A stretch of 64,000 bases of DNA. Source: Hellea sp. Its GTDB lineage: Bacteria; Pseudomonadota; Alphaproteobacteria; Caulobacterales; Maricaulaceae. The translations under genes and the position numbers were made by a program. The stretch covers positions 80,802 through 144,801 of the forward strand of contig JABABK010000003.1 of NCBI GenBank assembly GCA_014238285.1. Reading direction: 5' to 3'. The notes under the pieces were generated by a model. The model did no database searches, was not told where the DNA came from, and saw nothing but the letters and a program-made list of their open reading frames with translations. Of this stretch, positions 42,423 to 51,799 are shown piece by piece (position 1 is the first letter of the stretch; each line of letters opens with the position of its first letter).

Positions 42423-43253
42423 ATGGATAGAAAAAGACTTATCTTGCTAGTAGTGATGATTCCTCTGGCTGCTTTCATATTTTTGTGGTTACGGAAAATG
42501 GGGACGCCAAAAGTCCAGCCAGTACAAGCGCCTGTTGCGCAGCCTGTGGTTCAACAAGTTTTGAAAACAAAGGTTTTGATTGCCGCAACGGATATCCCAT
42601 TTGGCACTCGAATTAACGATACTTATCTGGGATGGCATGATTGGCCGGATGATATTGTCTCGCCGGACTTTATTACTCAGGTAGATAATAACGCCCAAAT
42701 CATGCAAGACTTTGTTGGTGGTGTTGCTAGATCAGAGATTTATAGCGGCGAACCTATCACAAAGCGAAAAATTGTCATGCCTGGCGAAAAAAGCGTCATG
42801 TCGGCTTTATTGAGGGCGGGTATGAGAGCTGTGACGACACGTATTTCAGTCGATACAGCGGCGGGTGGTTTTATTCAGCCTGGTGATAATGTGGACATTA
42901 TTTTGACAAGCTCATCTGCTGGTTTTCAAACGGGCAGCGGAAAACAATATATTGCCAAAACCATTTTTGAAAATGTGCGTGTTTTGGCAATCGACCAAAC
43001 TTTTTCTACAACGACAGAATCTGGCGCGTCAGTTATCGGTTCAACGGCGACTTTTGAAATGACCCAAGATGATTCTGAGTTATTACAGCAATCCGTTGCT
43101 TTGGGAGATATTAGCTTAACTTTGCGTCCATTAGGACGAAGCAACAGAGCAGGCCAAAGTCATGCAAAAGTTAAGAAAAATACGGGTGAAGTTACCTCTT
43201 TAACTATTTACCGAAATGGTCAACCGACACAAGTCGCGATCCGGGGACAATAA
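42423..43253 (+). CDS. cpaB: Tad pilus assembly protein CpaB (RcpC)
   Basis: A 276-aa protein with an N-terminal signal anchor (about residues 5-24) and a periplasmic SAF/antifreeze-like domain: V-L-I-A-A-T-D-I-P-F-G-T-R-I-N-D, then R-S-E-I-Y-S-G-E-P-I-T and V-T-T-R-I-S-V-D-T-A-A-G-G-F-I-Q-P-G-D-N-V-D. This is the family signature of CpaB, which stabilises the outer-membrane secretin of the Flp pilus. The stop lies 1 bp before the cpaC start. It heads the long cpaB-C-D-E-F-tadB-C operon. Confidence 0.92.
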   Translation: MDRKRLILLVVMIPLAAFIFLWLRKMGTPKVQPVQAPVAQPVVQQVLKTKVLIAATDIPFGTRINDTYLGWHDWPDDIVSPDFITQVDNNAQIMQDFVGGVARSEIYSGEPITKRKIVMPGEKSVMSALLRAGMRAVTTRISVDTAAGGFIQPGDNVDIILTSSSAGFQTGSGKQYIAKTIFENVRVLAIDQTFSTTTESGASVIGSTATFEMTQDDSELLQQSVALGDISLTLRPLGRSNRAGQSHAKVKKNTGEVTSLTIYRNGQPTQVAIRGQ

Positions 43254-43254
43254 G

Positions 43255-44727
43255 ATGCCAAAACGTTCCATTCTCAAATTCAGTTTAAAATCTAGCTTAC
43301 TATTGTCATGTTTGACCATGCTCAGCGTCAGCTCATATGCGGGTGACAGATCATATTCTTATATTCAATCTCAAGCGAGTAGCGAGATGGTTAGTGTCCA
43401 GTCTCCAGGTGAGAGCGTTACGAGTAAATCTATCGTTTTGCCTTATAGCAAATCGACAGTTGTTGAGCTTCCTGTGCCCATGATGGATGTAATTGTATCA
43501 AATCCGGATATTGTAGAGGCTATGGTCCACACAGCTCATCGTACGGTTCTCATTGGTAAAAAAACTGGTCAGACAAATGTTTATTTTTACGGTAATGATG
43601 GGCAAGAGGTTCTGTCATTGGAGATTCGCGTCGAGCGAGATATTTCTGGGCTTAAATCTTTGATTTCGCAGCATACTTCTGGGTCAAACGTAGAAGTCCA
43701 AGCGGTTAATAATAATCTGTTGTTGACAGGTAACGTCGCCAATGCCGCCGCAGCTGATAGAGTTGCCGCAATTGCCACAATGTGGTTAGATGAAAAAACG
43801 GATGGCGGCGTCGACGGCGAGGTTGTAAATTTGATGTCTGTTGACGGCAAGGACCAGGTCTTGCTGAAAGTCCGGATGGTTGAGATGCAGCGAAGCGTCT
43901 CCAAACAAATTGGTATAAGTCTCAACGCGATTGGTAATCTTGGAGATTCTAGCGTGTCGTTGTTAAGTTCTAACGCTTTAACAACAGGGGCTGGTCTGTC
44001 GGGAGCCTTTGATTGGAATTTGGGCGGTGCTCTTGATCGACTAACGGGTGCGTTTGATGCTTTGGAGCGCGTCGGACTTATACGAACTCTCGCGGAGCCA
44101 ACGCTTGCGGCGATTTCGGGCGAAACGGCAAATTTCCTAGTTGGTGGTGAATTTCCGCTTCTAACAAATGTATTTATTGATGAAAATGGTCGAACTCAAA
44201 GAGAGTTTGAGTTTAAGCCATATGGTGTAGCTCTTGGTTTTACGCCAGTTGTTTTAAGTGAAGGCCGAATTTCACTCAATATTTCCACTGAGGTTTCGGA
44301 GCCTACGACTGAAGGTTCTTTCGAAACGGGTGGGATCTCATCTGATATTCTTGGGCTGCGCATTCGCCGCGCTAACACGGTTGTTGAATTGCCTGCGGGC
44401 GGTAGTCTTGTCATTGCAGGACTTATCAGAGAAGAAGCTCGGCAAACTGTAGATGGTACCCCAGGATTGAAGGATATTCCAGGAATCGGAGCGGCTTTTA
44501 GAAGCCGAGATGATCTGACAACACAAACAGAACTTGTCATAATTGTTACGCCTTACCTAGTGGACCCAACACATCCTGATAAACTACAGACACCTCTTGA
44601 TAGTTTTGTACCTTCTAATGATAAGGATGCATTGTTGTTGGGACGCTTAAATAAGGTCTATGGAGACAAGGTAAAAAATATTGATAATCAGGCGCTTAAT
44701 GGGCCATTTGGACACGTGGTTGACTAA
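43255..44727 (+). CDS. cpaC: Tad pilus secretin CpaC (RcpA)
   Basis: A 490-aa outer-membrane secretin through which the Flp pilus emerges. Signal peptide (S-S-Y-A-G), an N-terminal pil-N domain (P-V-P-M-M-D-V-I-V-S-N-P-D-I-V-E), a BON-like middle and a C-terminal secretin domain with V-E-L-P-A-G-G-S-L-V-I-A-G-L-I and P-G-I-G-A-A-F-R-S are in order. The C-terminus after T-P-Y-L-V-D-P is typical. ATG 43255 starts one base after the cpaB stop; a longer frame from 43216 overlaps cpaB and is unlikely. Confidence 0.94.
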   Translation: MPKRSILKFSLKSSLLLSCLTMLSVSSYAGDRSYSYIQSQASSEMVSVQSPGESVTSKSIVLPYSKSTVVELPVPMMDVIVSNPDIVEAMVHTAHRTVLIGKKTGQTNVYFYGNDGQEVLSLEIRVERDISGLKSLISQHTSGSNVEVQAVNNNLLLTGNVANAAAADRVAAIATMWLDEKTDGGVDGEVVNLMSVDGKDQVLLKVRMVEMQRSVSKQIGISLNAIGNLGDSSVSLLSSNALTTGAGLSGAFDWNLGGALDRLTGAFDALERVGLIRTLAEPTLAAISGETANFLVGGEFPLLTNVFIDENGRTQREFEFKPYGVALGFTPVVLSEGRISLNISTEVSEPTTEGSFETGGISSDILGLRIRRANTVVELPAGGSLVIAGLIREEARQTVDGTPGLKDIPGIGAAFRSRDDLTTQTELVIIVTPYLVDPTHPDKLQTPLDSFVPSNDKDALLLGRLNKVYGDKVKNIDNQALNGPFGHVVD

Positions 44728-44745
44728 ATCATGATGAGGTATGTA

Positions 44746-45414
44746 ATGGCAAAAAATTTAAATAAATTCAAAATATTTTTTGGGTGTAGTGTCGTGGCTC
44801 TTAGTTTTGCTGCTTGTGCAACACCAGAAAAAAGCGGGCCTCCTCTATTTTTGAAAAACCCTATTCAAGTGACCGAATCAATTGAGCGTTTGGAACTATA
44901 TTCACGCCCAGACGGAATGTCTCTATCTGCGCGAGATCAAGATGCCGTTGGAGAGTTCTTAAGCGAATATGCCAGATTTGGTGATGGGCCTCTATATATG
45001 AATATGCCAAACCGAATGAACCCAGGCGTTTCCCAAACACAAAACCTTGTCCAAGGTATGATGGGGCAGATCGGATTAGGAGGTGCGCCTATGCAACAAG
45101 GTCAATACCAAGTTGCGCATAATATGCCTGCGCCAGTAATTCTTTCATATCGCCGACTAAAATCAGTACCGCGTGATTGCAGCATTACAGAAAGTATATC
45201 TGGAACTTACACAAACCAGACTTATGGTAATTTTGGCTGCTCTGCATCTGCAAATTTGGCAGCGATGATCGAAGATCCTCGTCAGCTTATACGTCCTTAT
45301 GGATTGGCACCTTCTGATATGCGCCGCCGAATGACTGTTTATGACAAGTATATTAAGGGTGAAAATCCAGCGGCAGATCAACCCGAACGTCAAGAAGTAT
45401 CATCTGAGGAATAG
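44746..45414 (+). CDS. cpaD: Tad pilus lipoprotein CpaD
   Basis: A 222-aa lipoprotein (L-S-F-A-A-C-A, Cys near residue 23) with the CpaD features: L-S-A-R-D-Q-D-A-V-G-E-F in the N-terminal part, V-I-L-S-Y-R-R-L-K-S-V-P in the middle, and F-G-C-S-A-S-A-N-L-A-A-M-I-E-D-P near residue 165, where two cysteines match the family. It localises to the outer membrane with the secretin. ATG 44746 is preferred because GAGG is 6 nt upstream; ATG 44731 is a longer alternative. cpaE follows 11 bp after its stop. Confidence 0.9.
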   Translation: MAKNLNKFKIFFGCSVVALSFAACATPEKSGPPLFLKNPIQVTESIERLELYSRPDGMSLSARDQDAVGEFLSEYARFGDGPLYMNMPNRMNPGVSQTQNLVQGMMGQIGLGGAPMQQGQYQVAHNMPAPVILSYRRLKSVPRDCSITESISGTYTNQTYGNFGCSASANLAAMIEDPRQLIRPYGLAPSDMRRRMTVYDKYIKGENPAADQPERQEVSSEE

Positions 45415-45425
45415 GTAGAGAAATA

Positions 45426-46985
45426 ATGACTCAAAGACCCCAACCTATCGTAGCGCCGCCACGGCAGCAGGTCCCTTCCCCTCAGCCAGGGCGAGTACCT
45501 TCGCCGCCCGTGCAATCCGGGCATATGGCCCCGCCGGCTCCTATGCCGTCACCTTATGGTCAACCGGCAAGTGCTGTTCCAGTACAGCAGCCTCCAATGC
45601 CACCAATGGCTCACCCTCAGCAGCCTATTCAGGCAGGCCAGCCACCAATGAGCAATATGCCGCCGATTGCAACTGCGAGCGCGGCTATGCCTCCTTACCA
45701 AATGCCTTCAGTTGAACCTATGCAGGATGGCGGTGAAATTGCCTTGCCAAATATTGCAATACAAGCATTTTGCGAGCGCTCCGAAACAGCCAGTGCTATC
45801 CATGAAATGTCGCGTGATTGGCGCATGAAGCGAACTAATTTGAAAATATTCATGGGCGGCCTACCGGCTGCTATCGATTATTATCACAAAGAGGGCACGC
45901 CTGCCTTAATCTTGATTGAGTCGGGCATGCGAGGGAATGAACTTTTCGCGCAATTAGAGCAACTGGCATCGGTTTGTGACGAAGGCACTCAATTAATTAT
46001 GATTGGGGCCGCCAATGACATCAAATTATATCGGCAGCTTTTAGATGCCGGCGTTAGTGACTACATCGTGCCGCCATTCCATCCGTTGAGTATGATCAGG
46101 ACTATTTCGGAGCATTTTTCTGATCCGGAGAAACCTTTTACGGGCCGCGTAGCAGCGTTTTTCGGCGCAAAGGGCGGCGTTGGTTCGTCAACTCTAGCTC
46201 ACAACGTTGCTTGGTGCCTTGCTGAAGGTATACAGCAAGAAACGGCGCTTATTGATTTAGATTCATCTTGGGGCACAACGGGCTTGGATTTTGCCTATGA
46301 CGCGACCCAAGGACTCGAAGAAGCGCTGACTCAGCCAGATCGACTTGATGACACATTGCTGGATCGTATTATGTTACGGCATACGGCAAAACTATCTATT
46401 CTGCCTGCGGCTGGGGCTTTGGATGCAAATCCAATCATGGATCCAAAAGCTTATGAAACGGTGGTGAACGGCGTTAGAAAAATTAGCCCTATTACCATTG
46501 TTGATATGCCGCATTATTGGAGTGATTGGACACGAAGCATTTTGACAGCTGCAGACGATGTTGTGATTACGGCGAACTGTGATTTGGCAAATTTGCGTAA
46601 TACCAAAAACTTGCTTGATTATTTGAGAGCGGAACGTCCGAATGATGGCCTGCCTATTTTAATCTTGAATAAAACAGGCCGTTCCAAAAATCACGAAATT
46701 TCTGTGAAAGACTTTGGCGCTGCTGTCGGCATGGATCCAGCGCTTGTCATTGGGTTTGATCCTGATAGTTTTTTTGAAGCCGCCAATGATGGTAAAATGT
46801 TGACTGAAGTGAAGACCGCAACAGCTACTGTGAATGGGCTCAACTATATTGCTAATCGTATTAAAACGGGCAACTTTGAGAGTGATTTAACACCTTCAGG
46901 AAAAAGAAAAGGTAAGTTTCTTGGCGGGAAATCAACCGATGGCGGGAAAATGTCGCTTTTCTCTAAACTGACTAAAAGGAAATAA
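45426..46985 (+). CDS. cpaE: Tad pilus ATPase-like localisation protein CpaE (TadZ)
   Basis: A 519-aa protein with a Pro/Gln-rich N-terminal region of about 95 residues, then a receiver-like domain (about 110-230) and a ParA/MinD-type ATPase domain. Its deviant Walker A is A-K-G-G-V-G-S-S-T, followed by the L-I-D-L-D-S-S-W-G segment. CpaE/TadZ recruits the pilus machine to the pole. The proline-rich extension is longer than in typical homologues and may be disordered. It is between cpaD and cpaF in the operon. Confidence 0.93.
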   Translation: MTQRPQPIVAPPRQQVPSPQPGRVPSPPVQSGHMAPPAPMPSPYGQPASAVPVQQPPMPPMAHPQQPIQAGQPPMSNMPPIATASAAMPPYQMPSVEPMQDGGEIALPNIAIQAFCERSETASAIHEMSRDWRMKRTNLKIFMGGLPAAIDYYHKEGTPALILIESGMRGNELFAQLEQLASVCDEGTQLIMIGAANDIKLYRQLLDAGVSDYIVPPFHPLSMIRTISEHFSDPEKPFTGRVAAFFGAKGGVGSSTLAHNVAWCLAEGIQQETALIDLDSSWGTTGLDFAYDATQGLEEALTQPDRLDDTLLDRIMLRHTAKLSILPAAGALDANPIMDPKAYETVVNGVRKISPITIVDMPHYWSDWTRSILTAADDVVITANCDLANLRNTKNLLDYLRAERPNDGLPILILNKTGRSKNHEISVKDFGAAVGMDPALVIGFDPDSFFEAANDGKMLTEVKTATATVNGLNYIANRIKTGNFESDLTPSGKRKGKFLGGKSTDGGKMSLFSKLTKRK

Positions 46986-46991
46986 TAGAGG

Positions 46992-48401
46992 ATGTTCGGA
47001 AAACGGCAATTTAACAGTGCTGCTCTAGAAGCACCAGAACCTGTTGCGAAAGAAACGCCGCAACCTGTAAAATCATCGCCAAAGCCGGCTACTTCAAATT
47101 ATACCGAACCAGATACTGGTGGTCCTTCGGATGAGTATTACGAAACCAAGGCGACGATATTTAATGCGCTTTTCGAAACCATAGATGTATCTGCTTTGGC
47201 TGGTATGCAGGCTGACCGTGCGCGCGATGAAATTCGCACTATTGTCGATGAAATTATTGCCATCAGAAATGTACGATTGTCAGTCGTTGAGCAGAATCAG
47301 CTGATTAATGAAATCTGTGATGATATTCTCGGTTATGGTCCGCTTGAGCCTTTACTCGCGCGCGATGATATTGCCGATATTATGGTCAATGGCGCCAAGC
47401 ATGTTTTCATCGAAGCCAATGGTAAAATGCAAAAAACCAATATCCGTTTCCGGGATAATCAACAACTGATGAATATTTGTCAGCGGATCGTGTCACAGGT
47501 TGGTCGACGAGTTGACGAGGCTAGCCCGATTTGTGATGCCCGTCTTCTTGACGGCTCACGGGTTAATGTTATCGCTCCGCCGCTGTCAATTGATGGCCCC
47601 GCGCTAACAATTCGTAAGTTCAAAAAAGACAAACTAACACTAGATAATTTGGTGGATTTCAAGTCGATCTCCCCGGCTGGCGCAAAGGTTTTGCAAATCA
47701 TTGGTGCTTGTCAATGTAATGTGGTCATTTCTGGCGGTACGGGCTCCGGTAAGACGACCCTACTCAATTGTTTAACTGGCTTTATTCACCCTGATGAGCG
47801 AATCATCACCTGCGAAGATGCAGCTGAGTTACAACTCCAACAGCCACATGTCGTCCGGCTTGAAACCCGCCCGCCTAACTTAGAGGGCAAGGGCAAGGTC
47901 ACTATGGCAGATCTTGTTAAAAACTGTCTTCGGATGCGCCCAGAACGGATTATTGTTGGTGAGGTTCGTGGACCGGAAGCTTTTGATTTACTCCAGGCCA
48001 TGAATACGGGTCACGATGGATCAATGGGAACACTACACGCTAACTCGCCGCGCGAGGCTTTGTCGCGTATTGAATCAATGATCACCATGGGCGGCTTTAG
48101 CCTGCCGGCAAAAACTATTCGCGAAATGATCGTCGGTTCTGTCGACATTATTGTTCAGGCCGCAAGGCTCAGAGACGGTAGTCGGCGTATTACCCGCATC
48201 ACAGAAGTGATTGGTATGGAAGGTGAAGTCATTGTTACCCAAGATCTACTAATTTATGAGATGGACGGTGAAGATGCCCATGGCAATATTATTGGTGAGC
48301 ATAAATCTACAGGTATTGCACGTCCGGCATTTTGGGATCGTGCGCGCTATTTCAATTTAGAAAAAGAGCTTGCTGAAGCTCTTGACGCGGCGGGCGGTTA
48401 A
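46992..48401 (+). CDS. cpaF: Tad pilus assembly/retraction ATPase CpaF (TadA)
   Basis: A 469-aa secretion ATPase of the VirB11/TadA class that drives Flp pilus assembly. The Walker A is G-G-T-G-S-G-K-T-T near residue 255. The Walker B/His-box region holds R-I-I-V-G-E-V-R-G and [14 protein letters not shown]. The N-terminal acidic/proline tail is about 50 residues. It starts 6 bp after cpaE and ends 1 bp before tadB. The length fits the family. Confidence 0.95.
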   Translation: MFGKRQFNSAALEAPEPVAKETPQPVKSSPKPATSNYTEPDTGGPSDEYYETKATIFNALFETIDVSALAGMQADRARDEIRTIVDEIIAIRNVRLSVVEQNQLINEICDDILGYGPLEPLLARDDIADIMVNGAKHVFIEANGKMQKTNIRFRDNQQLMNICQRIVSQVGRRVDEASPICDARLLDGSRVNVIAPPLSIDGPALTIRKFKKDKLTLDNLVDFKSISPAGAKVLQIIGACQCNVVISGGTGSGKTTLLNCLTGFIHPDERIITCEDAAELQLQQPHVVRLETRPPNLEGKGKVTMADLVKNCLRMRPERIIVGEVRGPEAFDLLQAMNTGHDGSMGTLHANSPREALSRIESMITMGGFSLPAKTIREMIVGSVDIIVQAARLRDGSRRITRITEVIGMEGEVIVTQDLLIYEMDGEDAHGNIIGEHKSTGIARPAFWDRARYFNLEKELAEALDAAGG

Positions 48402-48402
48402 T

Positions 48403-49398
48403 ATGGACCAGGCGACCATCATAGCCATTGCCGGAACTGTGTTTTTTATATTACTGTGTCTATTCTTGCTACCAAACGGAGCAAGTAAGGCTGATCAACG
48501 GGTAAAAACTATTTCATCAAATGGCCGCGGCGCAGCGGTTCAAAATAAGGGTTTATTTGGTTTTCTTAAACCTGAAGACACAAGTCAACGCCGTCGCCAG
48601 ATTGAAGATTCTCTTTCAAAGCTTGAGTCCGATCAAAAAACTAAAAAGAAACAACGAAAATCCTTAGGCGCCAAGCTTACTCAGGCCGATTGGAGTGCCA
48701 GTGCTACCCAGTTTACAATTATGTCAATTGCAATAGCCGCAATTATTGGTGCAGGACTTTATTTTGTAACTCAAAAGCCTCTTATTGCTGCAGGTGCAGC
48801 CATTGGATTTGGGGTTGGACTTCCCAGGTGGTTTCTAAATTTTGCCGTTGCAAGGCGACAGAAAAAATTCTCTTCTGGGTTTGCCGATGCCATGGACATT
48901 ATTGTTCGGGGTGTTAGAACAGGTCTGCCTTTGGGCGATTGCTTGAAAATTATTGCGCATGAAAGTTCAGAGCCAGTGGCCGGAGAGTTTCTACGTGTCG
49001 TAGAGGGCGAGTCTGTTGGTGTTCCTATCGAAATTTGCCTGGAACGTATGTATGAACGTATGCCGGTTCCCGAGGTTAACTTTTTTGCAACGGTCCTTAA
49101 TATTCAGAAGACGACCGGCGGTAATTTAGGTGAGTCATTGGCCAACCTTTCTAAAGTTATTCGAGGACGGAAATTACTTCGAGAAAAAATTAAAGCACTC
49201 TCTGCTGAGGCAAAAATGTCGGCTATGATTATTGGTTCTTTGCCAGTTGTTGTTGCGGGTTTGGTGACGATCTCGAGTCCAGATTATATGGATGATCTTT
49301 ATTACACACCTACAGGACAAAGAAACTTAGTCATTGGAGCCGTTATGATGGTCATGGGAAGTCTGGTCATGAAAAAAATGATTAACTTTAAGATTTAG
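48403..49398 (+). CDS. tadB: Tad pilus inner-membrane platform protein TadB
   Basis: A 331-aa type II secretion F-domain membrane protein. It has an N-terminal span, a charged cytoplasmic section, two spans near residues 105-150, the F-A-D-A-M-D-I-I-V-R-G-V-R-T-G-L-P motif and the conserved V-L-N-I-Q-K-T-T-G-G-N-L-G-E-S-L-A-N-L around residue 240, then a final hydrophobic pair. It forms the assembly platform with TadC. ATG 48403 lies one base after the cpaF stop; a longer reading from 48370 would run back into cpaF and is rejected. Confidence 0.93.
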   Translation: MDQATIIAIAGTVFFILLCLFLLPNGASKADQRVKTISSNGRGAAVQNKGLFGFLKPEDTSQRRRQIEDSLSKLESDQKTKKKQRKSLGAKLTQADWSASATQFTIMSIAIAAIIGAGLYFVTQKPLIAAGAAIGFGVGLPRWFLNFAVARRQKKFSSGFADAMDIIVRGVRTGLPLGDCLKIIAHESSEPVAGEFLRVVEGESVGVPIEICLERMYERMPVPEVNFFATVLNIQKTTGGNLGESLANLSKVIRGRKLLREKIKALSAEAKMSAMIIGSLPVVVAGLVTISSPDYMDDLYYTPTGQRNLVIGAVMMVMGSLVMKKMINFKI

Positions 49399-49404
49399 GG
49401 CGAT

Positions 49405-50361
49405 ATGGCGACGGATTATACATTGTTTCAAAACGTAGGTTACGCCATCCTCGCCATGATGGTGGTTGGGACTATGTTCACGCTGATCACACCTTTGCTT
49501 GAAGGTGATCATATGAAGAAGCGCATGAAATCGGTGTCCACAGCACGTGATGAGCTTAAAGCTAAGCGCATGGTTGAGCTGAATTCGCAAAAGAGTTTAC
49601 GCGGGAACAACAAAAATAGAATCAAAGGTTTTGTTGATAGTTTGAGTCTTGAAAAGGTTCTTGAGGCCTCAAATTTGCGGGATAAAATGGCGCAAGCTGG
49701 ATTACGTGGACAGCGCCCAATTTACATGTTCTATTTCTTTAGATTTGCGGTTCCTCTTATAGCTGGTATTTTGGGCGTAGTGTTCTTAGTTGGCCTTGAC
49801 GTAATGAATAATTCTTTTAGTCAAAACGTAACGATCTCTGTGGGTATGGTTGTCGTAGGGTATTATTTACCGGCCATTTATGTGAAAAACCTAGCAAACA
49901 AACGCGGTGAAAAAATTTCTAGAGTCTTCCCAGATGCTTTGGATCTCCTCCTTATTTGTGTGGAATCAGGCATGTCGGTTGAGTTAGCATTTGGACGTGT
50001 TTCTCAAGAAATGGCTGAAAATTCAGTTGAACTTGCTGAAGAGTTTTCGTTAACAACAGCCGAGTTGTCATACCTTCAAAGCCGCCGTCAAGCGTTTGAA
50101 AATCTAGCGCGCCGGAATAATAATACAGGTATTAAGTCTGTTTCTACGGCTTTGGTTCAGGCCGAACGCTACGGTACTCCGTTAGGGGATACGCTTCGAA
50201 CATTAGCCAATGAGAATCGTCAAATGCGTGTACTGGCGGCCGAGAAAAAAGCGGCTGCTTTACCAGCAAAGTTAACAGTTCCGATGATTTTGTTCTTCTT
50301 GCCAGTCTTGTTTATTGTGATCCTTACGCCGGCCGCGATGCGCCTCGGGACAGCATTTTAA
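49405..50361 (+). CDS. tadC: Tad pilus inner-membrane platform protein TadC
   Basis: A 318-aa partner of TadB with the same T2SF domain. It carries F-P-D-A-L-D-L-L-L-I-C-V-E-S-G-M-S-V-E-L-A-F near residue 180, A-L-V-Q-A-E-R-Y-G-T-P-L-G-D-T-L around 255, and a closing membrane helix ending P-A-A-M-R-L-G. It begins 6 bp after tadB and is the last gene of the operon before the convergent tadD. Confidence 0.93.
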   Translation: MATDYTLFQNVGYAILAMMVVGTMFTLITPLLEGDHMKKRMKSVSTARDELKAKRMVELNSQKSLRGNNKNRIKGFVDSLSLEKVLEASNLRDKMAQAGLRGQRPIYMFYFFRFAVPLIAGILGVVFLVGLDVMNNSFSQNVTISVGMVVVGYYLPAIYVKNLANKRGEKISRVFPDALDLLLICVESGMSVELAFGRVSQEMAENSVELAEEFSLTTAELSYLQSRRQAFENLARRNNNTGIKSVSTALVQAERYGTPLGDTLRTLANENRQMRVLAAEKKAAALPAKLTVPMILFFLPVLFIVILTPAAMRLGTAF

Positions 50362-50525
50362 GCTTTTAGAGACGTTAAGTAACGACCTGGTTACTCACCG
50401 CTTCATCTTATTTTGTAAATGTAATGGTTCACCGAAGTCCAGCATCCCTACTGAAAATCTTAGCTGCGTCCAACACTAGAATTAGCGACAGCGTTTAGGT
50501 TTTTATAAAATTAAGCGCAGACTTA

Positions 50526-51683
50526 TTATCGCGTCCTTGCAGCGCCTCGGCGCTGGGGTGTGCCGTAGACTTGACTGGACTGCGGATACCCATTCTGGCC
50601 CTGAGCCTGAACAGGTTGCTGAGCTTGAGGCGGATAAGGTTGACCCCAGGATTGCGGGACAGCCTGTCTATTTTGGTAAGCTTGCTGCGCGACCTGACGT
50701 TTCTGATTCACGGATTGTGAAATTTGCCCCAATATGTTGGCAGGGGTTTGGGACGCAGGCATGTGCGGTACTGTAACGCGATTTTGAGATGAGTTTGATG
50801 CAATCGATCGGGCCATTTCTGAAGCGCTTGTAGGCGCGCCAGCTTGTTGCCCAACGACCGTCCTACTGGATCGATGTCCAAACGTTGGAGCGGGCTGGCT
50901 GGCCGGCGCGTATGCTTGGGATGAAGGTTGTCCATATTGTGATTGTCCGGGCTGTAGTCGACGATTGGTTTGAGGTGCAACACTGGCTTGCGAAATAGAT
51001 TTTCCTTGTAGTTGCATAACCAGATCGAGATTTTGCTTTATGCCAGCATTCGCTTGGGGATGGCTCATCGCGCGGCGAAGCCATTGTTCAGCTGTTGCTG
51101 GATCGCCGCCTAGGGCAAAACTAAGGCCCATATTGGCCATGATGTTAGGATCATTGGGCGTAATCTGTAGGGCGCGCGTATAATGTTGACGTGCGAGGTC
51201 ATACTTTTCAGTTTGATCAAGCGCCGCGCCTTTTAAAGACCAGAGCCGCGCATAACCTGGAGCGCCTCGTAAGGCGACATCAAGAGGCTGCAAGGCTTCA
51301 TTGCCGCGTTCAAGGGCGATCAAAGCGGCGGCATGTTCCGCGATCAAATAAGGATCATTGGGATGCATGGCCCGTGTCATTTGGGTGATTTCGAACGCTT
51401 TAGAGGCATTACCCATTTTACGAACAACTGCCGCCAGTTTCACTGCAGCTTCTAAGTCTGTTGGATTAAGTTGATATTCTCGTGACCAAAATGCCGCTTG
51501 AGCCAATTGATCCTGGGTTTCTATATTGGCGCGCTTTGTCCGCGTGGCAGGTTGATACTGGGATGGTGTCATGGTCGAGACCATTTCTTGCTCTGCGTCC
51601 GAATAGTTTTTAGCAATGCCGCAGCCTGATAGCATCAGAAGAGACGTACCCAGAAGGGCGGAGGTCAAAATACGATGGTTCAT
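50526..51683 (-). CDS. tadD: Tad pilus TPR lipoprotein TadD
   Basis: A 385-aa lipoprotein (L-M-L-S-G-C, Cys21) with TPR repeats between about residues 70 and 210 (for example L-W-S-L-K-G-A-A-L-D-Q-T-E-K-Y-D-L-A-R-Q-H-Y-T) and a Gln/Pro-rich low-complexity tail of about 150 residues. TadD is thought to help the secretin and pilus biogenesis in the periplasm. ATG 51683 starts the lipoprotein signal; the reading frame up to 51731 adds a non-signal extension and is less likely. It is convergent with tadC. Confidence 0.85.
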   Translation of the reverse strand: MNHRILTSALLGTSLLMLSGCGIAKNYSDAEQEMVSTMTPSQYQPATRTKRANIETQDQLAQAAFWSREYQLNPTDLEAAVKLAAVVRKMGNASKAFEITQMTRAMHPNDPYLIAEHAAALIALERGNEALQPLDVALRGAPGYARLWSLKGAALDQTEKYDLARQHYTRALQITPNDPNIMANMGLSFALGGDPATAEQWLRRAMSHPQANAGIKQNLDLVMQLQGKSISQASVAPQTNRRLQPGQSQYGQPSSQAYAPASQPAPTFGHRSSRTVVGQQAGAPTSASEMARSIASNSSQNRVTVPHMPASQTPANILGQISQSVNQKRQVAQQAYQNRQAVPQSWGQPYPPQAQQPVQAQGQNGYPQSSQVYGTPQRRGAARTR

Positions 51684-51769
51684 AATCTCAATCCAGTTTA
51701 AAAGGTCTATCAAGTGGCAAACAGGTTGCACCCCGTTCGTAATTCGTTAACAAACGTAAACAGATGCGG

Positions 51770-51784
51770 TTAACGAGACGTTAC
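51770..51784. promoter_or_regulatory. Near-consensus CtrA site between tadD and the aminopeptidase gene
   Basis: TTAACGAGACGTTAC (TTAA-N7-TTAC) is one base from the CtrA box and lies in the 116-bp divergent region upstream of tadD. One mismatch means chance is a real possibility. Confidence 0.3.
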
Positions 51785-51799
51785 TAGATTGAGATCGAC

